A stretch of 64,000 bases of DNA from Symsagittifera roscoffensis (taxonomy: Eukaryota; Xenacoelomorpha; Acoela; Convolutidae). Made by a program: the position numbers and the translations under genes. The notes beneath the pieces are model-generated. The model worked only from the letters and a program-made list of their open reading frames with translations. It was not told the DNA's origin and did not search any database. Shown one piece after another: positions 11,593 through 20,338 of this stretch. The stretch covers positions 1,114,948-1,178,947 of the forward strand of contig NC_087069.1 of assembly GCF_963678635.1 (NCBI RefSeq), read 5' to 3'. Each line of letters begins with the position of its first letter. Positions within the stretch are counted from its first letter, which is position 1.

Positions 11593-12222
11593 ATGGTTGA
11601 AGCAATGTATGAACAATCGCCGGAATACTTTAAACAATTTCGGAAAAACTTTAAATTTTTTTTTCTGAACAATGAACCCGACGTTTCTGACCTTCCTTCT
11701 AATACGAACTTTGCATTTGCAGTCCATTCAAATCAGAACGATTTTTGTTCCCAATCTCCTGCCAATGGTCAGCCACATTACCACGTACTTATCGAAGTTA
11801 CAAAAGAATGCACTGAAGCAGTTAACAAGATGACCTTAAAATCTTTTATTGTGCCTTGCCTCCTTTCATCCTTTAAATGTTTGATTATGCGGTGCAGCAA
11901 ATATCATCTATCAGGACCACTGATGGAAAAAATGAAATTGGCTGTTAACTACAATTCGACTAACAACCTTGACACCGCCGGAGTTTCTTTGCGAAAACCA
12001 TTGCCACAGATTTGCTTTGCGTCACAGACTCGATCCATTCAAACTCAAACTGATCTAATTACTAATGTAACCATTGAACGTTTTATTCGAATTTTGAATG
12101 GGGATAATGCTGCCGAATTTTCAAAAATCATTGATATTATTTTGAGTGGGTATGGTCGATTAGAGATTGATTCGAATACTTTGTTTGTTAAATTTATAAT
12201 GGAGAAGAAATACAATTTTTGA
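11593..12222 (+). CDS. Polinton cargo protein with H-x-H motif, 209 aa, unknown
   Basis: The first ATG is at 11593; the open frame extends back to 11554 without ATG. A central PHYHVLIEV segment looks like the H-hydrophobic-H motif of HUH nucleases. The helical region after it has no clear catalytic tyrosine arrangement, so this may be coincidence. The rest is unrecognised. The gene is on the plus strand together with 11145-11549 and converges on the protease gene; the two probably share a promoter region. Confidence 0.6.
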   Translation: MVEAMYEQSPEYFKQFRKNFKFFFLNNEPDVSDLPSNTNFAFAVHSNQNDFCSQSPANGQPHYHVLIEVTKECTEAVNKMTLKSFIVPCLLSSFKCLIMRCSKYHLSGPLMEKMKLAVNYNSTNNLDTAGVSLRKPLPQICFASQTRSIQTQTDLITNVTIERFIRILNGDNAAEFSKIIDIILSGYGRLEIDSNTLFVKFIMEKKYNF

Positions 12223-12337
12223 AAAAAAATATTTCTGAGATAATTCCAGCGGTATGTGTTCTAGCAACCATAAAACATCTTTTTTAAAAAAAAAAATCAA
12301 TTATAAATCATTAAAGAAATGCAACAGTATCACAAAG

Positions 12338-12775
12338 TTATAACATCATATGTTTAGCAAAACGCATCATGTCATGATCGTTAACCTTGAAACCTATAGG
12401 AAACCTAGAAGAAATTATAACATGAGCAACATAATTACAATAAAGTCCACACAAGACCGAGTTAGCTGATTGGATTGGCTTATTCATCAGTATTTGGTTT
12501 CCCTCATGGATAGAACGTCTCATATTTTTGTATACATGTGGATAGTTGTGTAGGCTTCGTCCAAGAGGATCTGCAAAAAAGATTTGACCACCAGCTTGAG
12601 CAAACAGTAACCAATGAGTTCCTGGCTGGTCTGAGTTTGATGCGTTGACTATCATGAAAGTATTGTCGTGTTTCAATATTGTATTAAATGCTAAGTTAGC
12701 GGGAAAAATGCCACGAAATTGATGTTTCAAATGTTTGCATCTGTTAATAAGCTCAATAATCTGCAAATTGTCCAT
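12338..12775 (-). CDS. PRO: Adenain-like cysteine protease (maturation protease)
   Basis: The intact 145-aa ORF has the layout of the adenovirus protease/Ulp1-like fold: catalytic His in GTHWLLF, acidic partner in FFADPLG, and Gln-x6-Cys in the QSANSVLCGLYC block. In adenoviruses and Polintons this enzyme cleaves capsid and core precursors during particle maturation. It lies 13 bp downstream of the major capsid gene on the same strand, as in other Polintons. Length is a little short of the roughly 200 residues of adenain, mainly at the C-terminus. Confidence 0.92.
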   Translation of the reverse strand: MDNLQIIELINRCKHLKHQFRGIFPANLAFNTILKHDNTFMIVNASNSDQPGTHWLLFAQAGGQIFFADPLGRSLHNYPHVYKNMRRSIHEGNQILMNKPIQSANSVLCGLYCNYVAHVIISSRFPIGFKVNDHDMMRFAKHMML

Positions 12776-12788
12776 TTTTTCCCTCGAT

Positions 12789-14105
12789 TCAATTCATTAG
12801 AGTGTTTTTAGCTATTTTTCTATCGGAACGCACGTAAACTGTTGATGCACGCTCTCCCATGAAAAGTAACTCTAAATTTTCCCCCAGCGGTGCATCAAAC
12901 TTCAGTTCTACTGAAATGGAGCAATTGGTCAATTCGGGATGAATAAAGTCGTGTGAAGCCTCCTGAGTAGATGTGAGATCAAATGCCATAATATAATGAT
13001 TGTGATAATTAGCCAAACTGATTCCATGACTATTGTTAAAAACAAAGTCTAGAGCTTCCAATGTGTTATAGTATATTCTTTTGTTATCAGTCGTTGACAC
13101 AGGAGTTCCTGCAATGGGTAGGCCGTTTCGGTAAACAATGATTTCATTCAGCTGAAACTTTTGATAATGAAACGGGTTTGTTCGGTTAGTACCCAGGTAT
13201 GCTGTATTCGAGCTCATTGCCAAAATCATTCGACGGACTGGCTCTTTGGCAAAAACGTCTTCTTGTCGCCAACTTTGCACACCAGTTGTGGCCAAAAAGG
13301 TTCTTGGTAAAACTTCAATATAATTGTATATTGCAGGTGTTTTCAACAGAGTTTTTTCTATCGATGATAGTACAAAATCTGTTACTGTCATTTTGCGCAC
13401 ATATAGGTTAGCCTCAGTGATTTGGACTTGGTAATGTTTAGTAGCGTGCTCAGACATAATAACAAAGTCATTAGGAGATCGTCTCAGAGAAAGTCTTATT
13501 GTAACACCGCTGATAAGATGTTTGTCGCATGATAAAAAATCACAGGCAATTTTACCAAATAATCGGAATTCGCTTGATGCTGCTACGATTCGCTTACGTT
13601 CAGCGACATCTTCAGCTCGCCCATCAGCACCATCAATACCTGATGGATTATCTTCATAATAATAGCCTTGACAAGCAAGCCACGTTTTCTTTGCATCAAT
13701 ACCGTGAGAAAATTCTGTCTCAATGAAACTCTTATGGGCAAAATTGGCATTAGTTGTTGAAATTTTTTCTCCATTCAGGGACATGGTGCATTCAGAAAAT
13801 AAAGATGAAAGAGGATTATTAACCAAATATGGTGTGTCTCGTTGCCCTGCCTCTGTGGCGTGAGTTCGCAGTACATTACCATTATTTTGAACAATGCGTG
13901 CAACAATCTCCAAGCGAGTTCGTTGAAGATCAATAAAATTGTTTCTATCTCCTAAAACTTCAAATTCGAGTATGGGACCATCAGGTGAATAAGATGGACC
14001 AATTTTTTGAGTGAATGCATTTTCAAATGTAACGAGTAGAGGAGGTTTTTCAAATAAATCTAATGAGCTGTGAGTTGCTTCAGTTGGTAATAAATTAGAA
14101 ATAAT
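12789..14105 (-). CDS. MCP: Major capsid protein (double jelly-roll)
   Basis: This encodes the predicted hexon-like coat protein. It shows the typical Polinton order: an N-terminal SSLDLFEKPP-like segment, then GPILEFE and FIDLQRT, a PLSSLFSE / SLNG stretch, and a FIET-type motif with FSHG following. Length is about 435 codons, slightly below the family norm. The frame is open back to a stop at 14139-14141 but has no ATG. Translation would have to start near the ATT codons at 14100-14105, or from an upstream spliced exon. The N-terminal end overlaps the stop of the core-like gene at 14095. The region from 13913 (TTG) down is certain; the exact start is not. Confidence 0.9.
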   Translation of the reverse strand: MISNLLPTEATHSSLDLFEKPPLLVTFENAFTQKIGPSYSPDGPILEFEVLGDRNNFIDLQRTRLEIVARIVQNNGNVLRTHATEAGQRDTPYLVNNPLSSLFSECTMSLNGEKISTTNANFAHKSFIETEFSHGIDAKKTWLACQGYYYEDNPSGIDGADGRAEDVAERKRIVAASSEFRLFGKIACDFLSCDKHLISGVTIRLSLRRSPNDFVIMSEHATKHYQVQITEANLYVRKMTVTDFVLSSIEKTLLKTPAIYNYIEVLPRTFLATTGVQSWRQEDVFAKEPVRRMILAMSSNTAYLGTNRTNPFHYQKFQLNEIIVYRNGLPIAGTPVSTTDNKRIYYNTLEALDFVFNNSHGISLANYHNHYIMAFDLTSTQEASHDFIHPELTNCSISVELKFDAPLGENLELLFMGERASTVYVRSDRKIAKNTLMN

Positions 14106-14487
14106 TTCGTACTTTGGTGAAAAAATTGGAGCGACTTCTCAGTGGAGTTCGTTTCTTAGGAATGAGAGTTTTTCTTTTTCTTGTTGTTGTTGATGTTGTT
14201 GTTGTCTTCCTCCGTTTTCTGCTTATACGTGACTTGCTGCGTCCAGCTCCAACTTGTTTTTTGATTGTGTTTTTTACTGTGTTTTTCAAGGCTTGTCTCG
14301 GCGTTTTCTTCCTGGTTGCTATATCTATTAATTCGGGTGCTGCTTGAACAAGTAATTCTTTTCCAATACGTTTTGCTGCTGGTACTATAAATTTTCGAGC
14401 TAACGGAAGTGCTACTCGTCCAATACCCATAGCCAGAGCACCAAAGCCACTACCCCGCTGTCTGTAATGTCCCGAGAAGTGAGGCAT
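14095..14487 (-). CDS. Basic core-like protein (adenovirus pX/pVII-like role), 130 aa
   Basis: It is intact from ATG 14487. The N-terminus is glycine-rich and hydrophobic (GSGFGALAMGIGRVALP), followed by a helical stretch with the 'RIGKEL...ATRKKTPRQALK' pattern common to Polinton small virion proteins. The C-terminal tail is very basic (RSKSRISRKRRK then Thr-rich, KKRTPLRSR). Such tails bind DNA. A role in genome condensation within particles is inferred from adenovirus and adintovirus core proteins. It overlaps the MCP frame by a few bases. Confidence 0.7.
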   Translation of the reverse strand: MPHFSGHYRQRGSGFGALAMGIGRVALPLARKFIVPAAKRIGKELLVQAAPELIDIATRKKTPRQALKNTVKNTIKKQVGAGRSKSRISRKRRKTTTTSTTTRKRKTLIPKKRTPLRSRSNFFTKVRNYF

Positions 14488-14491
14488 GGTT

Positions 14492-14691
14492 NNNNNNNNN
14501 NNNNNNNNNNNNNNNNNNNNNNNNNNNNNNNNNNNNNNNNNNNNNNNNNNNNNNNNNNNNNNNNNNNNNNNNNNNNNNNNNNNNNNNNNNNNNNNNNNNN
14601 NNNNNNNNNNNNNNNNNNNNNNNNNNNNNNNNNNNNNNNNNNNNNNNNNNNNNNNNNNNNNNNNNNNNNNNNNNNNNNNNNNNNNNNNNNN
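14492..14691. other. Assembly gap of exactly 200 N
   Basis: The run of N starts four bases upstream of the core gene start and ends inside the penton-like gene. A round number of 200 suggests a placeholder of unknown true length. The C-terminal half of the minor capsid protein, normally about 200 more residues, must lie here. Confidence 0.98.
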
Positions 14692-15140
14692 ATTTGTGGA
14701 CTTTCAAAGGTAATGCCTTCCCAATAATGCATCCACAATGAAAGATGTTTGGTAATGGGGTCGATGCTATAACTGATATTATCAAGATCAATCTTCCGAT
14801 TGATTTCGTTGAATATTTTCTCCATTTCGTCATAAACACCCTTTGTTATTTCACCTTTTTCTCCATCATATGATCTGGATATTTTTTCTTTTGCCACTTT
14901 AAGGCTTGCTTTAACTTTGTCTTTTTTGTAGTACACTAGTTTGGTATCCGTAACATTGTTAATATGAGTGGGAAACGTTATTTCTGTCAATGCAACTCTC
15001 CATTCACCTTGTAGATCAATATTTTCGCTTAGCAGATTTTTAAAGCTCGCTAACGAGTTGTCATTGAAAATATTCATTGAGGCTGATGACACCAGTGTAA
15101 TGGTAAATGAATTTTTTTCGCTTATAAAGTTGTCAGACAT
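14692..15140 (-). CDS. mCP: Minor capsid (penton-like) protein, truncated by the gap
   Basis: It starts at ATG 15140 and is open for 149 codons until the N run. The N-terminal block has the family pattern: a polar start, 'FTITLVSSASMN', then 'N-x-S-L-A-S-F-K-x-L-L', then 'IDLQGEWRVALTEITFP'. This is the single-jelly-roll penton homologue found next to MCP in Polintons, expected at capsid vertices. The start lies three bases after the integrase stop in genomic order, showing tight packing. The C-terminus is not in the sequence. Confidence 0.88.
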
Positions 15141-15143
15141 TGT

Positions 15144-16449
15144 TTAGTTTGATCCTTCCTTCCTTCCTTCCTTTTCCAAGACCCTGATTAGTTCAGGCTC
15201 ATAAAATTTACCCTCTATTGGTTCCTTATCAGCGTCGATGAGGTTATAAGTTGGTGGGTTTCTTGTTGGGATGTCAAAGATTTCAAAAACTTCGTCAGTG
15301 AATGATTGTTTGTATCCTTTTCGAAACGGAAGGTCAATTTTTGCTATTCTAACAAAATCACCAACGTAGAGCTTTGGTCGGCGTACTAGTTTCTGCGATT
15401 GTTCCACTCTTAATGAAATGAGACGTGGAACGTCCTTTTTGGTAACTTCATTCGGGGCGAGTTTGGTAACGCGGTTTCTTCTAGAGTTAATTGTGTTGAC
15501 AAAATCTTGAAGCTTATCGATGTATGAGTAGGTCCATTTGTCCTCCAAATACTTATAAATCAAACCCTTTAGTGATCGAATGTTCCTCTCCGCGAAAGCG
15601 GATTTTTTTTTCACTCTCTGTTGTATAAGTTTCGATGTCCTTTTCCTCACATAAAGTTTTGAATGACCCCTTGAACTCTGTGCCTTTATCTACCCAAACT
15701 TTTTTCGGCTGTTTTGTTTTTATCATATGTTTGAATGCTTCCGCAGTTGAGGTGGCATACTTTGATTTCAACGGTTGTACACGTAGAAAGCGGGACATGC
15801 AATCCACTGCAACCATAAGATATTTAATTTTTTTGTTGTAATCTGCAAGTTTATCAACATACGCCAGGTCAATTGACCATATTTCGTCTATGTCATAAAC
15901 TATCACTTTGAGGCGTGGTGTTTTGCGACGAACTGTTCGATATTTTGTATATGCTGGCTCTGTATGTAAAAAACGTTTTACTTTACTTCGTGAAATTTTT
16001 GATTCCTCTTTTAAATTCTGTACACTGCCAAACAATGCTGGACCCTTACTTGTAAATTTAGTTTTCAATATTTGTTCTTCAGCTGGTGTAATCTTGCCAT
16101 TTTTTGTTTGTTTTTGTCTTCTTCTTCTCTGTCTTTGCAGAATCTGAATCGTTATCGGGCGTTTCGTACGACTCGGACTATTCCTCTTCTGCTGCACCTT
16201 CTTCTTCTCGTTTGGTTTTTTGCGGTGACCGTTCTCTTTCACTGTCTGCAACAGTTTTTCTGGTTTTGCGTCTCTTACTGCTTTTTGAGGTGGCTCTTCT
16301 TGAGGTCGTCGACGATGACGACGAAGGTTTCTTCTCAGGAGAAAGGAGGAGGAGGGCTGTAGATTTTGAAGGGGAATTTGTGGAACGTCTGCTTCTTTGT
16401 TTCTGTTGAGCTTGTTCCGTATTCGTTGACTGAACCGCGACTTTGGCAT
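15144..16449 (-). CDS. INT: Retroviral-type (rve) integrase with C-terminal chromo/SH3-like domain, frame-broken
   Basis: It inserts the element into the host genome, producing the 6-bp duplications. The N-terminal zone has the helix-turn-helix-like segment before YTKYRTVRRK. The catalytic core has the first Asp in WSIDLAYVD and the second Asp in VWVDKGTEF. The frame then shifts by one base in a run of nine T on the plus strand (15603-15611). The catalytic Glu (FAERNIRSLK) and the C-terminal domain (LYVGDFVRI, then GKFYEPELIRV) are in the other frame (15144-15650). The true start is unclear: ATG 16449 precedes a low-complexity basic stretch that is also read in the overlapping upstream gene. 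Confidence 0.88.
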
Positions 16450-17079
16450 ACTTGTTCATAACCAACCGTTCATCAAGTTTGAGTGACCTCAAAATCAGTA
16501 TAAAAGCAGGGTTGTAAAGTTTTTTAGTTTGTTGTTGTATATCATACAGAAAAACTGATGCTTTAAGACCTGTTGGCACTTTATCAACGTAAATTTCTTC
16601 ATTATCTTTATTTATTTTGACTCGTTCTGACTTTTTAATAACTTCAAGAACTTTTTTGCTCGCTTAAATTTGTGTTCATCCATGAGCTGTAATTGTAACA
16701 GGATACGTTCTGTGGATAATGCCTCACTAAGCTCAACACTTTTTTCCATCTCGTTACCTTCATCATCATCATCATCATCATCACCATCACCGTCATCATC
16801 ATCATCGTCTTGAGAAGTGAGAGGGAGAGCTTGTTTTTGTGGATTGTTTTCTGCTTTGGCAACAATAGGTGGTTCAGGGGTTGGGGGAATGACTGCTGAC
16901 GTATCAATAGCTGATGTTGTTGTTGTTCTTGCTGATTCATTTAGTGGTCTCAAACGGTTCAAATATGATAGTTGCGGTTTCTTGTGTTTAATTGAGTTGT
17001 CAAGCAAAATATGTGCTGCATGTGGTTGATCTCTGATGTACATATGCTTTGGAATTAGAACAAATTCTTCTGCTGCCAT
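16178..17079 (-). CDS. Conserved Polinton protein with acidic and S/K-rich linkers, frame-broken
   Basis: ATG 17079 begins MAAEEFVLIPKHMY, matching the 'FVLIPK' opening of a protein commonly encoded near Polinton integrase genes. A central linker holds a long run of aspartates (about 16745-16815). The frame breaks by one base near the T6 run at 16652-16657. The following frame, ending at 16178, continues with 'NEEIYVDKVPTG', a short beta block typical of the same family, and then a Ser/Lys/Arg-rich tail. After the TAG at 16178 the same frame stays open for 32 more codons. The function is unknown. No ATG-started gene explains this sequence better. Confidence 0.6.
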
Positions 17080-17081
17080 TT

Positions 17082-17390
17082 CTATGCAGTCAAATACTTG
17101 AAGCAAAAATAAAGTATTTGTCTGATTAGATAAAATCCTTGTTTGCTCAGTATAATAGCTCGTTTTTTTTCAGGACTCGTTTTCGGATTGATTAAAATTT
17201 TGTATGCTGTTTCGAATTTATTGAGGTTTGGGATACTGACAGGCACATTTCCGTTGACTACATTGAGCAAGCATTCACAAACAACTGATATGATTTGACT
17301 ATTTGATGTTTTTTTTCTAATGAAGCCTCGTAGTTGAGTTGGGTTCAACTGTACCATGTGTTGCAGAATAAATAATTTTTTCGCGTTCAT
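17082..17390 (-). CDS. Conserved small Polinton protein (CECLLNVVNGNVPVS family), 102 aa
   Basis: An intact ORF from ATG 17390. It has the conserved core of a short Polinton protein: 'ECLLNVVNGNVP', then a basic helix with K-x-x-Y-K-I-L, then 'KKRAIILSKQGF'. The role is unknown; the family is regularly placed beside the packaging ATPase. The start overlaps the ATPase gene by about 70 bases and the stop is 3 bases before the next ATG at 17079. Those overlaps suggest one polycistronic or alternatively processed transcript. Confidence 0.75.
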   Translation of the reverse strand: MNAKKLFILQHMVQLNPTQLRGFIRKKTSNSQIISVVCECLLNVVNGNVPVSIPNLNKFETAYKILINPKTSPEKKRAIILSKQGFYLIRQILYFCFKYLTA

Positions 17391-18038
17391 TTGTGATGGG
17401 TGTCACTTCTGCTTTATCTAAAGGTAAATAGAAAATTGACGGACCAGGTGGTATTATGTTTGAACAGTATCTGAGACAGTCTGATGTTCGGGGATCTAAA
17501 TCTATTAATAGATGTCCGAAGCTGTCCTTTGCAGCCAGTTCATACGATTGACGTAAGAATTTAGGTGCATTAAGTTGCCTTCCGAGGTGATCAAGTTGCT
17601 GAATATCACGAGGTGATTTGAATAAAATGATATGAGATGTGTTCAAATCAATAGTTCGGGACCATCGGCTTTGTTGGAATAAATTATGTTTAACATAAAT
17701 AACATCTAAGCCCCTGTGTCTTCCTGCTGTTGCTAATTTAACGAATTCTTTATCATTGTATATTTCTTCGCATGAGTCATCAAACACTAACAGAATGTTT
17801 TCAATGTTTCTCAAACGATCGAATCCGTCAAATTTTACAAATTCAATATGAATTCTGCGAGCGTTTAACTCGTTCATAACTACAGGTTGAATATCTTTGT
17901 AAAAAAATAACACTCTTTCAAATTTGGGATAAAATGATCTTCCTGTCAATAGCTTGAAAATCAACTCTGTTTTTCCGGATCCTGACGGTTCACAACTGCC
18001 ATAAACAGTCTTGTCGACGTATCAATAATTTTATTCAT
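17317..18038 (-). CDS. ATP: FtsK/HerA-type DNA packaging ATPase, one-base break before Walker A
   Basis: Predicted motor that pumps DNA into the particle (A32-like). Walker A is PSGSGKTEL at about 17970, Walker B is ILLVFDDS, and a following SHIILFKSPRD / LDHLGRQL block fits the Polinton ATPase family. The ATG at 18036-18038 begins a short frame (MNKIIDTSTRLF) that shifts by one base at about 17985-18000, just before Walker A. It overlaps the stop of the upstream membrane-protein gene as ATGA. As written the protein would be truncated. Confidence 0.85.
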
Positions 18039-18313
18039 ATCCTTGGGTTTGGTAGCACGTACCCAACTAAACCAGACAATATTGAAAACCAAACTGACGT
18101 TTCTTCACAGCTTATTTGCGTCCAAGAAAGTTTATAGATGCAAAAAGTAAGTAAAATGAAAATTAAAATCATTTGAGACATAAAAACTACTTCTGATCTG
18201 GGGACTGTAACATCATTACAAAACTTCCAAGATTTTTGTTCACTGTTTGTTTGATCATAAGCAAAATCTGTAACTATAGTAGCATCAGGCTCATCAATAG
18301 CTAATTCAGTCAT
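18035..18313 (-). CDS. Conserved small Polinton membrane protein, 92 aa
   Basis: It is intact from ATG 18313. A charged N-terminal half is followed by 'PRSEVVFMSQMILIFILL', a transmembrane helix, and a second short hydrophobic segment ending in 'GYVLPNPRI'. This two-segment layout, ending in LLP-x-P, recurs in Polintons and related viruses. The function is unknown. The stop codon overlaps the start of the ATPase (ATGA). Confidence 0.78.
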   Translation of the reverse strand: MTELAIDEPDATIVTDFAYDQTNSEQKSWKFCNDVTVPRSEVVFMSQMILIFILLTFCIYKLSWTQISCEETSVWFSILSGLVGYVLPNPRI

Positions 18314-18431
18314 TCAGTTGTTCGATTTATATTTCTCTCTCTAACTGATTCTTTCTAACTCCTCTCTATCTATAACACTAGTTTCTTAATGAGAATGAAA
18401 AAATGTGTTCTTGTCATAAAATATGTATTAT

Positions 18432-18707
18432 CTATACTTCAGAACAATAAAAAATCTCGTATCGAGTATAACTTCTAGAGTCATTAGTTATGTCATTGTC
18501 ATTGTCATGCAGCATTTCCACAACATAATTGGCTGGCACATATTCAGTTTTTGCATGAAATACAACTTTCTTTACAGAGTTCTCTTTTACTAGTTTCTGA
18601 ACTTCCTCAGGTAGGTCACTGCTTTGAAGATCCATTTGAACTCCGGGTTGACGTTTGGGCACTAAGACTAGCCTGGGAAGACATACTCCTCGTTTGTTGG
18701 CCAACAT
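18432..18707 (-). CDS. Small Polinton protein, 91 aa, unknown
   Basis: An intact ORF from ATG 18707, in line with the neighbouring minus-strand genes. Composition is ordinary, with an internal 'KKVVFHAKTEYVP' strand-like stretch and an acidic Asp/Asn patch. No domain is recognised. Spacing of about 118 bp to the membrane-protein gene and 131 bp to the exonuclease gene supports a real gene. Confidence 0.55.
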   Translation of the reverse strand: MLANKRGVCLPRLVLVPKRQPGVQMDLQSSDLPEEVQKLVKENSVKKVVFHAKTEYVPANYVVEMLHDNDNDITNDSRSYTRYEIFYCSEV

Positions 18708-18838
18708 TTTGACTAAACTTGTGACTAAAATTTCTTAAAATAGTCAATTCGTCTCCTGAGAGAGTAATTTGTCCTTTCCGCTGCACAACTTGACCTCGGC
18801 AATTGATTTATTCTGTTCTGGTCAAAGTTACTTTGATA

Positions 18839-19411
18839 TCACCCTCTGGTGTCATCCAAGCCAAGAACACTAAATTTGGAGATAGGTACGTCTCCGCTTT
18901 TGCTAGTCTTTCGTTGTTGCTCATTTGTCAGCCAATCAAAAAAAACCTTCGTTTTTTTCAGGGAACAGTGATTCCTAGAGTTATAATTAGGTTGTAAATG
19001 TCTATTGCAGGATGGATAATTCTTTAAATGTAAGTTTTCAATTCTCGGGCAACCCAATTCATCAAGATTCACAACTTCTCGGTCCAAGTACTTTGCAAGG
19101 AGTTCAGCCTTCTCTTTTCCTTTGGCGTAAAATACAGCGTTAGGATTTCTCAAAACAAAACTTTGAATAATCTGATTTAGGTTTAAATATAAATAATCTC
19201 CGCTTTCCCAGTGAATTCCGTGCAAGTATTGTGTTAACCAGTTGTACGCTTTTTGTTCAGCTTTGGGTAGTGAGTTGAAAGGGACTGGAGGTAGAAAAAT
19301 AAGAGAGTCACTATATTCAGAAGTCGTAATGGCTATTTCTTTAACTATAAAGTTACTTTTTTTATAGCGAAATCCTTCCAAATCTATGACGACTGATCGT
19401 TCGCTCAACAT
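18839..19411 (-). CDS. DEDD-type exonuclease-like protein (RNase H fold), 190 aa
   Basis: It is intact from ATG 19411. 'VVIDLEGF' at the N-terminus fits the first catalytic D-x-E motif. 'HGIHW' and a strand-helix 'AVFYAKGKEKAELLAKYLDR' follow, then 'LDELGCP' and an H-rich segment with NHCSLKK. This layout matches a protein family carried by Polintons and other invertebrate elements that resembles 3'-5' exonucleases, but the later acidic residues are not all obvious. Possible role in replication or interference with RNA. Its ATG overlaps the preceding gene's stop by 7 bases. Confidence 0.6.
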   Translation of the reverse strand: MLSERSVVIDLEGFRYKKSNFIVKEIAITTSEYSDSLIFLPPVPFNSLPKAEQKAYNWLTQYLHGIHWESGDYLYLNLNQIIQSFVLRNPNAVFYAKGKEKAELLAKYLDREVVNLDELGCPRIENLHLKNYPSCNRHLQPNYNSRNHCSLKKTKVFFDWLTNEQQRKTSKSGDVPISKFSVLGLDDTRG

Positions 19412-19842
19412 TCTAATAACTGATAGAGTTCTGGTCTGGTTAGTTTGACGAATAAACAGAAAGTAATACCGCTCAAATGACCAATCAGACTGCTGTTACA
19501 CTTCCAGGGTAACATATAGCAGTAAGTGGGACCCGTGTTGTAAACTTCGTCAACAAAACCTGCAGCGTCATGCAAAATTGCATGCAGACGTAGTATTTTT
19601 GAATCTTTTAAATATTTGTCCAAGGAAGAGTCGTCTATGCCAATAAGACCTCCATATGGTCTAAGTTTAATAGCTACGTCATAATTTAATTCGTTTTCAC
19701 TGGAAAAGAAAAACAGAGAACATGCAGCCAGAAAGTAATTCCGACGGTCAGAATTTTCTGGATAGGTTTTTTTCACAGTCAAATAAATCTCATGAATGAT
19801 TACCAAGTCTGTTGAGGTAACTCTACGTTTTTCCAATTTCAT
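19405..19842 (-). CDS. Conserved Polinton protein (HDAAG...GPTYCY family), 145 aa
   Basis: It is intact from ATG 19842. The C-terminal half has 'LHAILHDAAGFV', 'GPTYCYMLPW' and 'GHLSGITFC', a pattern that recurs in proteins paired with the exonuclease-like gene in similar elements. Histidine and cysteine spacing suggests metal binding or catalysis, but this is inference. Overlap with the following gene (ATG within seven bases of the stop) suggests joint expression. Confidence 0.6.
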   Translation of the reverse strand: MKLEKRRVTSTDLVIIHEIYLTVKKTYPENSDRRNYFLAACSLFFFSSENELNYDVAIKLRPYGGLIGIDDSSLDKYLKDSKILRLHAILHDAAGFVDEVYNTGPTYCYMLPWKCNSSLIGHLSGITFCLFVKLTRPELYQLLEC

Positions 19843-20338
19843 TTTTTTTCCAACACTCTTTGAGCCTGCTGAATTTCAAAATAGTGGAAATAAAAGTAAC
19901 CGTTTAGATGCCAACAGCTGATATCTACAACTCGGTGATATACATTGAATTAGTCCATCAGCCTTTTTGATATATTTTTAACATTTTAGTAAACATATAT
20001 TTTCAGTCTGCGCTTTATTTTTTCTTACAATCAGCTTAGTGTCAAAGTCAAACAAGAAGTCAAATCTATTCATTTTCAAAAGTAGTATTCGACAAATCAA
20101 ATGTTTTTACCAGTTTTTGTTTCCAAATCAAACTCAAAATTTCTAAACTGGTTGAAAATAACACGCAGCTAAAAGTACAATTTATTCTGTCTGTGTTTTC
20201 GTGATAAGCGTATTTTAAACTAGGGGAAAATTTAGAGAAAGTTTAGCACAATTATTACATTCCAAAACCTACTGTTCCAAAAAAATTTATTTGATGAACA
20301 ATTTCATGTGATTTAAAATGTTAATTTGCTTGTTTTAG
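19843..20338. other. Intergenic, bidirectional promoter candidate
   Basis: About 500 AT-rich bases lie between the minus-strand gene starting at 19842 and the plus-strand gene at 20339. The plus gene's ATG is directly preceded by 'gcttgttttag', a plausible splice acceptor. An upstream untranslated exon is therefore possible. Confidence 0.4.
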
